Assembly: GCA_031317595.1 (NCBI GenBank)
Contig: JANCMB010000001.1
Span: 806,001-870,000, forward strand
Source of the DNA: Glutamicibacter sp. PS
GTDB lineage: Bacteria > Actinomycetota > Actinomycetes > Actinomycetales > Micrococcaceae
DNA length: 64,000 bases
Direction: 5' to 3'
Below, in pieces: positions 52,703-61,677 of the stretch. The translations under genes were made by a program, and so were the position numbers. Within the stretch, counting starts at the first letter, position 1; every line of letters starts with the position of its first letter. The notes under the pieces are model-generated. The model had not been told where the DNA came from. It did not search any database and was given only the letters and a program-made list of their open reading frames with translations.

Positions 52703-53506
52703 CTAAGTTTCTCCCTGTGAAGTGCCATTAGAATCCGCTGGCGCGGCAAACTTGAGGCTTAGTCGTTGACGTAGTGCCAGCAACAGACAGAGGAACATCA
52801 GCCCGGCGGCAATGCTACAGACGACCGCCACTAACGAAGCCTCATGCGCACTGACATAGCGTTCGACAGCCACCCAGCAAACCGACCAAAGCGCGGCCAC
52901 GTTCAAATAAATCCCCACGGGGTTCCGAAAGCTCAGCGCACATAGGGCCAGGGCGCTAAGTAATACCACCAGGGAAACAACGATCTTAAAGGTCGGTTCA
53001 TTAATTTTGAATCCCAGCTCTACGCCGTAAGCGACGGCGGTCATCAGCAGGATCGCGACCAGCCACCCGCCCCACAGGCCAAAGGTGAGTCTGGTCATCC
53101 AGCGATCTGCCCTATCGGGTAGCCCGGCATGATCGATGGTGTAGAGGATCCAGACGAGCAGCAAACTTTGTCCAAGTAGCACACCCAATTCCACGAGGAC
53201 CGTTCCCACCGGCCAAAACTGTATCCAGAGTCCCTGGAGCAAACAGGCGAGCACGACCGGTGTTCGAATCTGCCGGTGTAATCCTTTGCCGCACACGCCG
53301 GGGCGCGTTTGCCACAGACTATATGCGGCCGCCGTGCCGAGCACCGCGAACCAAAGCGCCGTCCAGATCCCCATAGGTGCAATCAGCTCTAGGGCCTCCG
53401 GAACGGGCAGCAGGAGGCTGGCGAAAAGTGCCCACAGCAAGCCGGCGAGGCTTAGTCCGCAGGCCACTGCCGCCTTCGTCTGATCGGGAAGATTTCGAAT
53501 CATCAC
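52703..53506 (-). CDS. Trp-rich polytopic membrane protein, uncharacterised
   Basis: The 267-residue protein has about eight predicted helices with many Trp and aromatic residues (LLWALFASLLLP, IWTALWFAVLGTAAAYSLWQ, LLQGLWIQFWPVGTV, YLNVAALWSVCWVAVERY). The helix spacing and NxWP-like features recall the TspO-fold superfamily, but I do not claim it. It is divergent from the Cds1-like gene. Confidence 0.72.
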   Translation of the reverse strand: MMIRNLPDQTKAAVACGLSLAGLLWALFASLLLPVPEALELIAPMGIWTALWFAVLGTAAAYSLWQTRPGVCGKGLHRQIRTPVVLACLLQGLWIQFWPVGTVLVELGVLLGQSLLLVWILYTIDHAGLPDRADRWMTRLTFGLWGGWLVAILLMTAVAYGVELGFKINEPTFKIVVSLVVLLSALALCALSFRNPVGIYLNVAALWSVCWVAVERYVSAHEASLVAVVCSIAAGLMFLCLLLALRQRLSLKFAAPADSNGTSQGET

Positions 53507-53615
53507 TGCCTGTACTTAATGAATTTTTCTTTAGCATAGGGTCGCTGAGGCTCAACTTACCACCGGGATCACCCTGAATCGTTCCCTGACTTTCGCAAAG
53601 GCTACAGTTGAATAC

Positions 53616-54704
53616 GTGAGTCAGTTGAAAACCGAAAACACGACCTGGGTGCATGCAGCCATCGCTGCGTTGAATGCCGATGCCAACCGCAGTGCCGACA
53701 CCCACCTTCACGTTTTTCCGCTTCCGAGCCAATGGGGCATTGACCTATACCTCAAAGATGAGTCGGTGCATCCGACGGGATCCTTGAAGCATCGACTGGC
53801 TCGCTCGCTGATTCTCTATGGTTTGATCAACGGCCAGATTGACGAGTACACCACCTTGGTGGAAGCCTCTAGCGGATCGACTGCCGTATCTGAGGCCTAC
53901 TTCGCCCGCATGCTCGGGCTACCGTTCATCGCCGTGGTGCCCAAGGCAACCAGCCGCGAAAAGATTGAACTCATCGAATTTTATGGTGGTCGGTGCCACC
54001 TCGTAGATGGCCCATCGGAGGTCTATGACGCCGCCCGGAAGTTGGCTGCAGACACCAAGGGTTATTACCTTGACCAATTTACGTTCGCCGAACGAGCCAC
54101 CGACTGGCGTGGAAATAACAACATTGCCGAATCTGTGTTCGCCCAGATGAGCTCGGAACCGCACCCAATTCCCTCGTGGATCGTGGTCAGCGCCGGCACC
54201 GGCGGCACCAGCGCGACCTTTGGGCGCTATGTGCGGTACCGCTGCCATGACACCAAGGTGGCCGTGGCCGATCCAGAAAATTCCGCCTTCTATCATGGGT
54301 GGAAAACGGGGGACCGGGAATACTGCACCGGGAAGGGCTCTCGGATCGAAGGCATCGGGCGCCCGGTGGTCGAACCCTCATTCGTGCCCGGAGTGATTGA
54401 CGAGATGCTCCAGGTGCCTGACGCCGGCTCGCTCGCCGCCATGCAGCTACTCCGCGAACGTACCCGCTACTGGGCCGGTGGTTCGACGGGCACCAACCTA
54501 TATGCAGCCTTCCAAATCATCGCAGGCATGCTGGAACGCGGCGAGAAAGGCAGCGTAGTCACACTGATTTGTGACACCGGCGAGCGCTATGCCAACACCT
54601 ACTACAACCCCCAGTGGGTCAGCGAACAGGGACTAGATCTCGAACCGCATCGGCAGCGACTGAATCACTTCTTGGACACCGGTCAGTGGGTAGCAAGCGA
54701 CTAG
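53616..54704 (+). CDS. PLP-dependent cysteine synthase/desulfhydrase-family protein (Cds1-like)
   Basis: The 362-residue fold-type II PLP enzyme has the Lys58 Schiff-base site in [33 protein letters not shown] as the substrate loop, the phosphate-binding turn [14 protein letters not shown], and [14 protein letters not shown] near the C-terminus. Length and composition resemble the actinobacterial L-cysteine desulfhydrase Cds1 more than CysK, so H2S release from cysteine is the likely activity, but synthase activity is not ruled out. The start is a GTG. Its stop overlaps the stop region of the DUF2249-cupin gene on the other strand (tail to tail). Confidence 0.85.
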   Translation: MSQLKTENTTWVHAAIAALNADANRSADTHLHVFPLPSQWGIDLYLKDESVHPTGSLKHRLARSLILYGLINGQIDEYTTLVEASSGSTAVSEAYFARMLGLPFIAVVPKATSREKIELIEFYGGRCHLVDGPSEVYDAARKLAADTKGYYLDQFTFAERATDWRGNNNIAESVFAQMSSEPHPIPSWIVVSAGTGGTSATFGRYVRYRCHDTKVAVADPENSAFYHGWKTGDREYCTGKGSRIEGIGRPVVEPSFVPGVIDEMLQVPDAGSLAAMQLLRERTRYWAGGSTGTNLYAAFQIIAGMLERGEKGSVVTLICDTGERYANTYYNPQWVSEQGLDLEPHRQRLNHFLDTGQWVASD

Positions 54705-55321
54705 CTAGTTTCTCTCCGGCGCGTAGGCATCAAGCCTCCGGTGCGTTTGCGCTGATGCACCGACAGGTACCGCAACCCTTCCGTGGAGGCGGTGAATCCA
54801 CGTGACGAGCGTGCTGGCAGGTACAGCACATCGCCGGCGGCAAGGTCTACGGTGCCGGTTTCGGTGTGTAGTTGACCGGTTCCGGAGATCACGTGAATAA
54901 GCACGTCGAGTTCTGGCCCGAGGTGTTCACCGATGCTGGACTCCGGGGCCAGCTCGATGACATTGGCATCTAGGTCTCGATCGACAGGATCCAACCGCCA
55001 GCGTGCACCGTTGAAAGTATCGCTCTCCGACCGGGAGGCACGGGTATTGTGCACCACGCGCGGCAGGGGATGCGACGTCAGTTTGCCCAGTTCTACTTCG
55101 ACCAGCTGCTCGTCCTCGAGAATCTGCCAGCTATACGCGCCCGGATGCTCACGCTCCAACGCCGCCCGAAGCGCGGTAAGGTCGCTTGGTCCTTGTAGGA
55201 CCAGTTTGTCGCCTTTAGGCAGGTGCTTGTAGTGAGTGAGTGCGAGCGCCACATGTTCGCTAGCGGAAACCTCACGCAGGTCGAGAATGGCCTCTGACTT
55301 TCGAGACACTGAACACCGCAA
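54701..55321 (-). CDS. DUF2249-cupin fusion protein
   Basis: The protein (206 residues from the TTG at 55321) has two parts. Residues about 10-90 match DUF2249: [44 protein letters not shown] and [16 protein letters not shown]. Residues about 115-195 are a cupin: [40 protein letters not shown] and [18 protein letters not shown], with the two metal-binding His and an acidic residue in place. DUF2249 is often associated with redox and sulfur or haem chemistry. GGAGAAAG precedes TTG 55321; a GTG at 55309 is the alternative. Confidence 0.82.
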   Translation of the reverse strand: MRCSVSRKSEAILDLREVSASEHVALALTHYKHLPKGDKLVLQGPSDLTALRAALEREHPGAYSWQILEDEQLVEVELGKLTSHPLPRVVHNTRASRSESDTFNGARWRLDPVDRDLDANVIELAPESSIGEHLGPELDVLIHVISGTGQLHTETGTVDLAAGDVLYLPARSSRGFTASTEGLRYLSVHQRKRTGGLMPTRRRETS

Positions 55322-55616
55322 CTTTCTCCGGGCTTCTCCCGGCGTTCTAGACTGCTTTGACCACCCTACGCCGTGCCTCGAGGCGTTCGGCACTTAGCTC
55401 ACGTGTTCTCGGGAGCGGGAGTGTCTTAGAGTCATCCGACTACTGCATAGATTGCCGCGACTCTGCATTCGGTACTGAGATGCCTGCATGGTGGGGGCCG
55501 GTCAAGCTATTTTCGACCAGCAGCCAGTGACAGATTTGCTTTGCTGGCTGGGGTTCGCCCTATAGCTCCTTGTCCTTGGCACGCGAAGAGGTATGGCGGT
55601 TAACAGTTAAAGCGGG
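55322..55616. other. intergenic region, about 295 bases
   Basis: This region lies between the 5' end of the DUF2249-cupin gene and the 3' end of the FAD enzyme gene, both leftward. I see no supportable gene and no convincing regulatory element beyond a general promoter expectation. A forward frame from 55570 runs antisense into the FAD gene. Confidence 0.5.
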
Positions 55617-56879
55617 CTACCGCCGCGCCCAGGCCGGGGCTCGTTCGGGTCGTGGACCAACCCCGAGAATTGCCGCCGGCACCGCTGCGAGGATTGGGAC
55701 CCTACGTAAAAGGCTCGAAAGCGCTCGCGGTGGTCGCGGGGCCCGGCCACGCAGAGCGGGCATAATCAGGTTCCGATGCATAAAGCGTTGTAGCGCCTGT
55801 ATTACGCGCGTGGGGTAACTGCGACGGCGTTGTACCCGGGCGAGGAGACCTAGCGCCGGCTCCTGCGCGAACCGTCCTTGCTTCAGGGCTGTGGCTAGTA
55901 AGCGGGCGGTGGCTACCGCGTCCTGTACGGCAAGGTTGATCCCGACCCCACCCACGGGGGACATCGCATGGGCAGCGTCGCCGATACAGAGCACGCCGGG
56001 AGCGTACCACCGTCGGAGACGGTCGAGGCGTACATCCAGATGCTTGACCTCATCCATGGAGCCGATCGATTCGGTGTCCGTCGACAGCTCCGGGAAAATT
56101 CTGCCCAAGTTGGCACGGTAGGCCACGATGCCGTCGGCGCTTACCTGTGCGTCGGTACCCTTGAATCCGAGCTGGGCCACCTGTAGGTATCCGGTACGGG
56201 GGATGCCAATGGCAACCCGACCGGAATTAAAGCGCGGAATCAAAGATTCGCCGATCGGTTTTTGCGTATCAAGGCGGCACCACCACACGTCAAAACCCAC
56301 CAGGAAGTCTTTGACTGGAAGCTCCGGGGCTCGACGCACCGCTGACCAACGTCCGTCACAGGCCACCGTCAGATCCGCTATGAGTCGTCCAACTCCTTGC
56401 GGCGATTGGTAACTGACGCCCACAATACGTTCACCCTCACGGACTACGTCGGTCACCTCATGCTCGGTAAGCAAGGTGAATGTCGGCTCGGCTCGGGCGG
56501 CCTCGGCGATGAGGTTCAACAAATCCCATTGCGGCACCATGGCCACATAGGGGTGCCGTAGCGGAAGGTGGCCGAAATTCACGGCGATCGGTCCGTTGGG
56601 TCCGGAGCCCGGGAGGCGAACGGTAGTAATTTTCGAGTGCGGGAGCTGATCGAACTGGTCGATGAGCCCTAGATCATCGAGGAGCGACAAGGTGGTGGGG
56701 TGCACCGTGTCACCGCGGAAGTCCCGCAGGAAATCGGCGTGCTTTTCTAATACGGTCACCGTGACACCGGCGCGGGCCAACAGTAGACCAAGCACCATCC
56801 CGGCGGGCCCACCACCGACGATGGCGCAGGTTGCCCGTGATACCTGTTCGCCGGAAGCCGACGGGTTCTGTGCTGTCAT
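55617..56879 (-). CDS. FAD-dependent oxidoreductase, PHBH-type fold
   Basis: The 420-residue flavoprotein has a GxGxxG-type Rossmann start (CAIVGGGPAGMVLGLLLARAG) and VLEKHADF. The FAD-ribityl motif is GVLCIGDAAHAMSPVGGVGINLAVQDA, where GD contacts FAD, and the middle has RLIADLTVACDGRWSAVR with the DG motif of aromatic hydroxylases. It is a class A monooxygenase-type enzyme. The substrate is unknown, although the lack of a long C-terminal extension places it near salicylate/UbiH-like enzymes. AAGGAG CGGTG precedes ATG 56879 (GTG 56882 overlaps it). Confidence 0.88.
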   Translation of the reverse strand: MTAQNPSASGEQVSRATCAIVGGGPAGMVLGLLLARAGVTVTVLEKHADFLRDFRGDTVHPTTLSLLDDLGLIDQFDQLPHSKITTVRLPGSGPNGPIAVNFGHLPLRHPYVAMVPQWDLLNLIAEAARAEPTFTLLTEHEVTDVVREGERIVGVSYQSPQGVGRLIADLTVACDGRWSAVRRAPELPVKDFLVGFDVWWCRLDTQKPIGESLIPRFNSGRVAIGIPRTGYLQVAQLGFKGTDAQVSADGIVAYRANLGRIFPELSTDTESIGSMDEVKHLDVRLDRLRRWYAPGVLCIGDAAHAMSPVGGVGINLAVQDAVATARLLATALKQGRFAQEPALGLLARVQRRRSYPTRVIQALQRFMHRNLIMPALRGRAPRPPRALSSLLRRVPILAAVPAAILGVGPRPERAPAWARR

Positions 56880-57029
56880 CACCGCTCCTTCGTCCTCTTG
56901 TAGTATGGCGCGTTTTCGGCACCGGCGCGCTAAAAGCTGAGTTCACCCTGTTGATGCTGGCAAGTGATGCACCCGGCCCCTAGGCTGGGCGTGAGGGATG
57001 TACATTGTCGTTGAGCACGGGAGGTTTCT

Positions 57030-58754
57030 ATGTCTACGGTGGCCGAACACATCATCGCCCAGTTGCGCGCACAGGGAGTCCAGCGGATGTACGGGATCCC
57101 GGGCGACTCACTTAACGGGCTTACCGACGCGCTGCGGCGGGATGGAAGTATCGAATGGGTGCACCATCGCCACGAGGAATCGGCCGCCTTTGCTGCCGCA
57201 GCAGAAGCCGAGATCACCGGTGAACTGGCGGTCTGCGTTGGTTCCTGCGGGCCGGGCAATCTGCACCTGATCAACGGGCTCTACGACGCGCAGCGTTCTC
57301 GGGTGCCTGTGTTGGCCATCGCCGCGCAGATTCCCACCAGCGAGATCGGCTCCGGATATTTTCAGGAGACCCACCCGGTCGAGGTTTTCCGGGAGTGCTC
57401 GGTCTATGCCGAACAGGTCACCGCCCCGGAGCAGCTGCCGCGTATGTTGCGTATTGCCTTGCGTGAGGCCATTGAGAAGCGCGGGGTCGCGGTGCTGGTC
57501 ATTTCCGGAGACGTTGCGCTGAGCCAGATGCCCGCGGCGGAGCCGCGCAAGATCCCTGCCACCGATCCACGCACGCTTCCAAGCGAAAGCGAGCTGCACG
57601 CCGCCGTGGAACTGCTTGATTCCGCCAAGAAGATCACCATCTTGGCCGGAGCCGGTTGCGCCGGAGCCCACTCCGAAGTGATGGCGTTGGCCGATACGCT
57701 CGGGGCGCCCATCGTGCATTCAATGCGTGGCAAGGAGCACCTCGAATACGAGAACCCGTTCGATGTCGGGATGACCGGTCTATTGGGTTTCGCCTCGGGT
57801 TATCGAGCCATCGACGCCGCCGAGGTACTGCTGATGCTCGGCACCGATTTCCCCTACCAGCAGTTCTATCCCGCCCACGCCAAAACCATTCAGATCGATA
57901 TGCGTGGAGCACAATTGGGACGACGTACCGAGCTTGATCTGGGCCTGTGCGGGACCGTCAAAGACACTGCCGCCGCATTGACCGCCCGGTTGGCGCGGCG
58001 CAGGGACCGCCGACATCTAGACGATGCGCTCGAGCACTACACCAAAACCCGGGCAAAGCTCGACGAACTGGCTACAGAATCCTCGGCCGGAGAGCCGATC
58101 CACCCGCAATATCTCACCCGTCTACTCGACGAACGCGCCACCGACGACGCCATTTTCACCGCCGATGTCGGCTCCCCGGTGATATGGGCTGCCCGCTACC
58201 TGAAAATGAGTGCCTCTCGCCGCTTACTGGGGTCCTTCAATCACGGCTCGATGGCCAATGCGCTCTGTCATGCCCTGGGCGCGCAGGCCGTCGATCGCGA
58301 CCGACAGGTGATCGCGCTCGCCGGAGACGGCGGTGTGGCAATGATGTTCGGAGAATTGCTGACCGCCACGCAAAACGGGCTACCGGTGAAAATTGTGGTG
58401 TTCAACAACTCCTCGCTGAACTTTGTGGAGTTGGAGATGAAGTCGGCCGGATTCGTGAATTACGGTACCGAGTTGGAGAACCCGAACTTTGCCGCCGTGG
58501 CCCAGGCCGCCGGGCTACATGGGATTCGGGTAGATGAGTCCGACCAGCTTCCTGCGGCGGTGGATGAATTCCTTGCACATGACGGTCCGGCGCTTCTTGA
58601 TGTGCGCACCGCGCGTCAAGAGCTCTCGATGCCGCCGAGCATTACCGCCGAGCAGGCTAAGGGCTTCGCCCTTTACGCCATCCGCACCGTGCTCTCGGGG
58701 CGTGGAGACGAACTGTTGGATTTGGCGAAAACCAACTGGCGGCAATTGTTCTAG
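57030..58754 (+). CDS. poxB: pyruvate dehydrogenase (quinone)/pyruvate oxidase-type ThDP enzyme
   Basis: The 574-residue ThDP enzyme has HIIAQLRAQGVQRMYGIPGDS, HRHEESAAFAAAAEAE (catalytic Glu), CVGSCGPGNLHLINGLYDA, a middle FAD-binding domain (residues about 190-330), and the ThDP motif GDGGVAMMFGELLTA with NNSSLNFVELE. This matches PoxB, which oxidises pyruvate to acetate and CO2 and passes electrons to menaquinone at the membrane. The C-terminus (residues about 540-574) includes a helix for membrane binding. AGGTTTCT precedes the ATG. Confidence 0.92.
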   Translation: MSTVAEHIIAQLRAQGVQRMYGIPGDSLNGLTDALRRDGSIEWVHHRHEESAAFAAAAEAEITGELAVCVGSCGPGNLHLINGLYDAQRSRVPVLAIAAQIPTSEIGSGYFQETHPVEVFRECSVYAEQVTAPEQLPRMLRIALREAIEKRGVAVLVISGDVALSQMPAAEPRKIPATDPRTLPSESELHAAVELLDSAKKITILAGAGCAGAHSEVMALADTLGAPIVHSMRGKEHLEYENPFDVGMTGLLGFASGYRAIDAAEVLLMLGTDFPYQQFYPAHAKTIQIDMRGAQLGRRTELDLGLCGTVKDTAAALTARLARRRDRRHLDDALEHYTKTRAKLDELATESSAGEPIHPQYLTRLLDERATDDAIFTADVGSPVIWAARYLKMSASRRLLGSFNHGSMANALCHALGAQAVDRDRQVIALAGDGGVAMMFGELLTATQNGLPVKIVVFNNSSLNFVELEMKSAGFVNYGTELENPNFAAVAQAAGLHGIRVDESDQLPAAVDEFLAHDGPALLDVRTARQELSMPPSITAEQAKGFALYAIRTVLSGRGDELLDLAKTNWRQLF

Positions 58755-58849
58755 ACGACGCGGCCACGGTGACGCACTAAGCTGGTGGGGCATGCCCCGT
58801 AGCGGGCATATGCACGATAAGCATCAAGTGAAAGAGGTCAGAGCAACAC

Positions 58850-59602
58850 ATGACGTCGCAGCCGGCCGCCGCCCGGGCAGCCACCATCGAAGACTTCACG
58901 CACAACCTGCAGACGGTTCGGCAACGCATTGCCGCAGCTGCCGAGCGGTCCGGGCGCGCGGCAGCCAACGTACGGCTGCTGCCGGTGACGAAAACCATCC
59001 CGGCCGAGCGACTGCGTCTAGCGATCGCCGCAGGCGTCGACTGCTTGGGAGAAAACAAGGTCCAGGAGGCGCTGGGGAAGTACGAGGAGTTCCACCAAGA
59101 GTTCCCTCACCTGCGTTATGCCGTGATCGGCCCGCTGCAAAGCAACAAGGCCAAATTTGTGGCACGTTTCGCGGATGAATTCCATGCCCTGGATTCCTTG
59201 AAGCTAGCCACCGTGTTGCAACGGAAACTGGAAGAGGAAGACCGGACCCTCGAGGTTTACCTACAGGTCAACACCTCCGGTGAAGCCAGTAAATCGGGGC
59301 TGCCGGCCGCCGAGATCGGTGAATTGGCGGCTGCCTTGGCCCCGTTGGATCGCCTCAAACCGCGGGGGCTGATGACCTTGGCGACCAATACCAGTGACGA
59401 ACCCACGGTGCGGGCATGTTTTAAGTTGCTGCGCGACACCGCCGAGTCGGTGCGCGATCGGCTTGCGGTGCCCGAGGCATTCGACCAGCTCTCCATGGGG
59501 ATGAGCGGGGACTTCGAATGGGCGATTGAAGAAGGAGCCACCGTAGTGCGCGTCGGTCAGGGGATCTTTGGGGCACGACAGTACCCGCAGGCCGACGCCT
59601 AA
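58850..59602 (+). CDS. YggS/PLPBP family PLP homeostasis protein
   Basis: The 250-residue PLP-binding protein has VRLLPVTKTIPAERL with the PLP Lys, CLGENKVQEALGKY, AVIGPLQSNKAKFV, LQVNTSGEASKSGL, and LSMGMSGDFEWAIEEGATVVRVGQGIFG. It is a single-domain TIM barrel with no known catalysis; family members stabilise intracellular vitamin B6. Its stop overlaps the ATG of the next gene by one base (TAATG), linking it to a pyridoxal-kinase-like protein. Confidence 0.93.
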   Translation: MTSQPAAARAATIEDFTHNLQTVRQRIAAAAERSGRAAANVRLLPVTKTIPAERLRLAIAAGVDCLGENKVQEALGKYEEFHQEFPHLRYAVIGPLQSNKAKFVARFADEFHALDSLKLATVLQRKLEEEDRTLEVYLQVNTSGEASKSGLPAAEIGELAAALAPLDRLKPRGLMTLATNTSDEPTVRACFKLLRDTAESVRDRLAVPEAFDQLSMGMSGDFEWAIEEGATVVRVGQGIFGARQYPQADA

Positions 59603-60414
59603 TGCATGACTACGAGCTGGATACTCGGCCGGTCGATGCCGTGCTCATCGGTGCACAGTTGGCCTACGGCTCGACGGGAAATAACATCACCATCCGCTTC
59701 CTTGAGCGCTCGGGATTCCGCGCCGTACAGGTGCCAACGGCGCTACTGAGCAACTTGCCCCTATATCCGTCCTCGGCCGGTGGCGAGTTACCCGATGGCT
59801 ACCTCAGCGGCATATTAGAGGAATTGTTGCGCCGCGAGGTATTGGCGACGGCGCGCTACATCGTCGTGGGTTATCTGGGTAATGCGCGGCAAGCGGAGAT
59901 CCTCGGTGCCTGGTACCGGAAGGCCCGCGAGCACTACCCGCAGCTACGGTTGATTGTGGACCCTGACATCGGGGATGCGGAGGCGGGGCTCCACGCCGAT
60001 CCGGCGGTGGTCCACAGTTATATCGAGCATCTGCTGCCTCTGGCGTGGCTGATGACCCCTAATCTCTTCGAGTTGGGTGTGATGGCCGAAGAATCGGTAG
60101 AGGACGAAGAACAGATCCTGCAGGCAGCCTATGAGGTGATTGATGCCGGAGTGCCCAATCTCATCGTGACCTCCGTACCCGGCGATACGCCAGAACTCAT
60201 TGGCACATTGCTGGCCACCGAAGACGAGCAGGTGGAACAGGTAGACACGCTCCGCGTGGCGACAAGCGCCAAGGGCGCCGGAGCTTGCCTCCTCGGGGCC
60301 TTGGTGGTGGAGCTGTTGCGCGGCACCGATCTATCCGAGTCCATGGCGCAGGCCGTGATTGCCACCGCCCAAGTCTTAGCCGGAGAAGATTCTGCTTTCG
60401 CCCCTCGCGACTAA
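59602..60414 (+). CDS. pyridoxal kinase-like (PfkB/ribokinase-fold) protein with altered catalytic Asp
   Basis: The 270-residue protein resembles PdxY/PdxK kinases: VDAVLIGAQLAYGSTGNNI and RFLERSGFRAVQVPTALLSNLPLYP at the N-terminus, VVGYLGNARQAEIL, LIVDPDIGDAEAGLH (pyridoxal kinases have VCDPVMGD), and a C-terminal motif SAKGAGACLLGALVVEL. In active kinases this motif has an Asp general base (GxGD). Here codon 228 is GCT (Ala), a single-base change from Asp. Coupled translation with YggS suggests a role in vitamin B6 handling as a binder, a slow kinase, or a kinase using another residue; this is inference. Confidence 0.8.
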   Translation: MHDYELDTRPVDAVLIGAQLAYGSTGNNITIRFLERSGFRAVQVPTALLSNLPLYPSSAGGELPDGYLSGILEELLRREVLATARYIVVGYLGNARQAEILGAWYRKAREHYPQLRLIVDPDIGDAEAGLHADPAVVHSYIEHLLPLAWLMTPNLFELGVMAEESVEDEEQILQAAYEVIDAGVPNLIVTSVPGDTPELIGTLLATEDEQVEQVDTLRVATSAKGAGACLLGALVVELLRGTDLSESMAQAVIATAQVLAGEDSAFAPRD

Positions 60415-60894
60415 TCGGCGGCGTTGGGCGCTTCTCACATCTGGTGTGCGTGGGAGCCAAAGTGTCGGGGTGCGGACTCATACTTAGCTCACCACTACAT
60501 GTAGTGGTGGTGGTGCATCCGCACCACAGGTCGACACACCGGAGGGAGCGACGTGATTAAAGATATTTCTACGCACAGTCGGGGCTCATTCGCTGTTCGC
60601 AGCTGTGGACAACCTTGAGCGCTGACGCGTGAAACCGGGGTTAAACAGGTTTACGGAAGGCCCCGATATCCACAGCCGCTGTTGACTTGACTTTAACGCG
60701 CAAAAGTAGTGTGGCCACAACATGATGTGGCTACTTGCGCCCCCAAACACAAGATGTAGTATTGAACTCGACGATGCGAACGGCATCGAAAACACCTCAA
60801 ACACCACTTTGAGGCACCAAGAATTTTGGTCCGGGATCGCGCGAGAACGCATTATCGCGGACTCTGGCAGGACTTAATAAGGGGAGAGAAGACC
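60415..60894 (+). promoter_or_regulatory. nrdHIE promoter region with NrdR-box-like palindromes
   Basis: Two 16-base NrdR-box-like sites, CCACAACATGATGTGG (60715-60730) and ACACAAGATGTAGTAT (60747-60762), have starts exactly 32 bases apart, the three-turn spacing seen for tandem NrdR boxes. A candidate promoter, TTGCGC (60735-60740) and TAGTAT (60757-60762) with 16-base spacing, overlaps the second box. A perfect 20-base palindrome at 60490-60509 contains a third match, CCACTACATGTAGTGG (60492-60507), and lies 223 bases upstream. A further imperfect inverted repeat flanks the first box. No gene is seen in this 480-base region. Confidence 0.7.
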
Positions 60895-61125
60895 ATGAGC
60901 GTCACCGTCTACACGAAGCCGTCTTGCGTGCAGTGCAATGCCACCTACCGAGCACTGGATAGCCGTGGCATCGAGTACAAGAAGGTTGACATCTCCCAGG
61001 ACGCCGACGCCCTGGAATACGTGCGTGGACTGGGCTACGCCCAGGCCCCGGTCGTCGTCACCGACAGCAACCACTGGTCGGGTTTCCGTCCCGACATGAT
61101 CGACGGGCTGGCTGCAGCTAACTAA
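60895..61125 (+). CDS. nrdH: glutaredoxin-like electron donor NrdH
   Basis: The 76-residue protein begins MSVTVYTKPSCVQCNATYRAL with the redox-active Cys11-x-x-Cys14, followed by KKVDISQDADALEYVRGLGYAQAPVVVTD and HWSGFRPDMI. It is the thioredoxin-like reductant of class Ib ribonucleotide reductase. GGGGAGAGAAGACC precedes the ATG at 60895. Confidence 0.95.
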   Translation: MSVTVYTKPSCVQCNATYRALDSRGIEYKKVDISQDADALEYVRGLGYAQAPVVVTDSNHWSGFRPDMIDGLAAAN

Positions 61126-61188
61126 GCCGAGGGCCGGAACTATCCGGCTCGCAGACCCCTCGTCGACGAACCATGGAGGCGAACACCC

Positions 61189-61677
61189 ATGCCACCATCA
61201 GCGCTTGCCGGTCACCGGCAATCGGCTACGGCACCCGAGGGGGAGCGGTTCACGGAGGACGACCTGATCTACTTCTCGTCGGTCTCCGAGAACACTCGCC
61301 GTTTCGTCGAAAAACTGAATATTCCTGCGTCTCGGATCCCGGTTCACGCTCATGAACCCCAGCTGGTTGCAACGCGGCCCTATGTGCTGTTGATTCCAAC
61401 CTACGGCGGCGAGCATGGAAAACGCTCGATCCTTCCGCAGATCATCAAGTTCCTCGCACATGAGGAAAACCGCCGGCTGCTCCGCGGAGTTATCGGGGCG
61501 GGTAACACGAACTTCGGCGAGTACTACTGCATCGCGGCGAAAAAAATCGCCGTCAAGTGCAATGTGCCGCTCCTCTACAAATTTGAACTAATGGGAACCT
61601 CGGAAGACGTTCTCAATGTCAGAAAAGGACTTGAACTCTTTTGGACACAAGCCTCGCTGAACCGGAAGCAGCAATGA
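61189..61677 (+). CDS. nrdI: NrdI flavodoxin-like protein
   Basis: The 162-residue protein has [18 protein letters not shown] (flavin phosphate loop), [33 protein letters not shown] and [11 protein letters not shown], all typical of NrdI. It provides the oxidant for the Mn2-tyrosyl radical of NrdF. GGAGG precedes the ATG. An N-terminal extension of about 22 residues before the beta strand is slightly long. Its stop is overlapped by nrdE (ATGA). Confidence 0.94.
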   Translation: MPPSALAGHRQSATAPEGERFTEDDLIYFSSVSENTRRFVEKLNIPASRIPVHAHEPQLVATRPYVLLIPTYGGEHGKRSILPQIIKFLAHEENRRLLRGVIGAGNTNFGEYYCIAAKKIAVKCNVPLLYKFELMGTSEDVLNVRKGLELFWTQASLNRKQQ

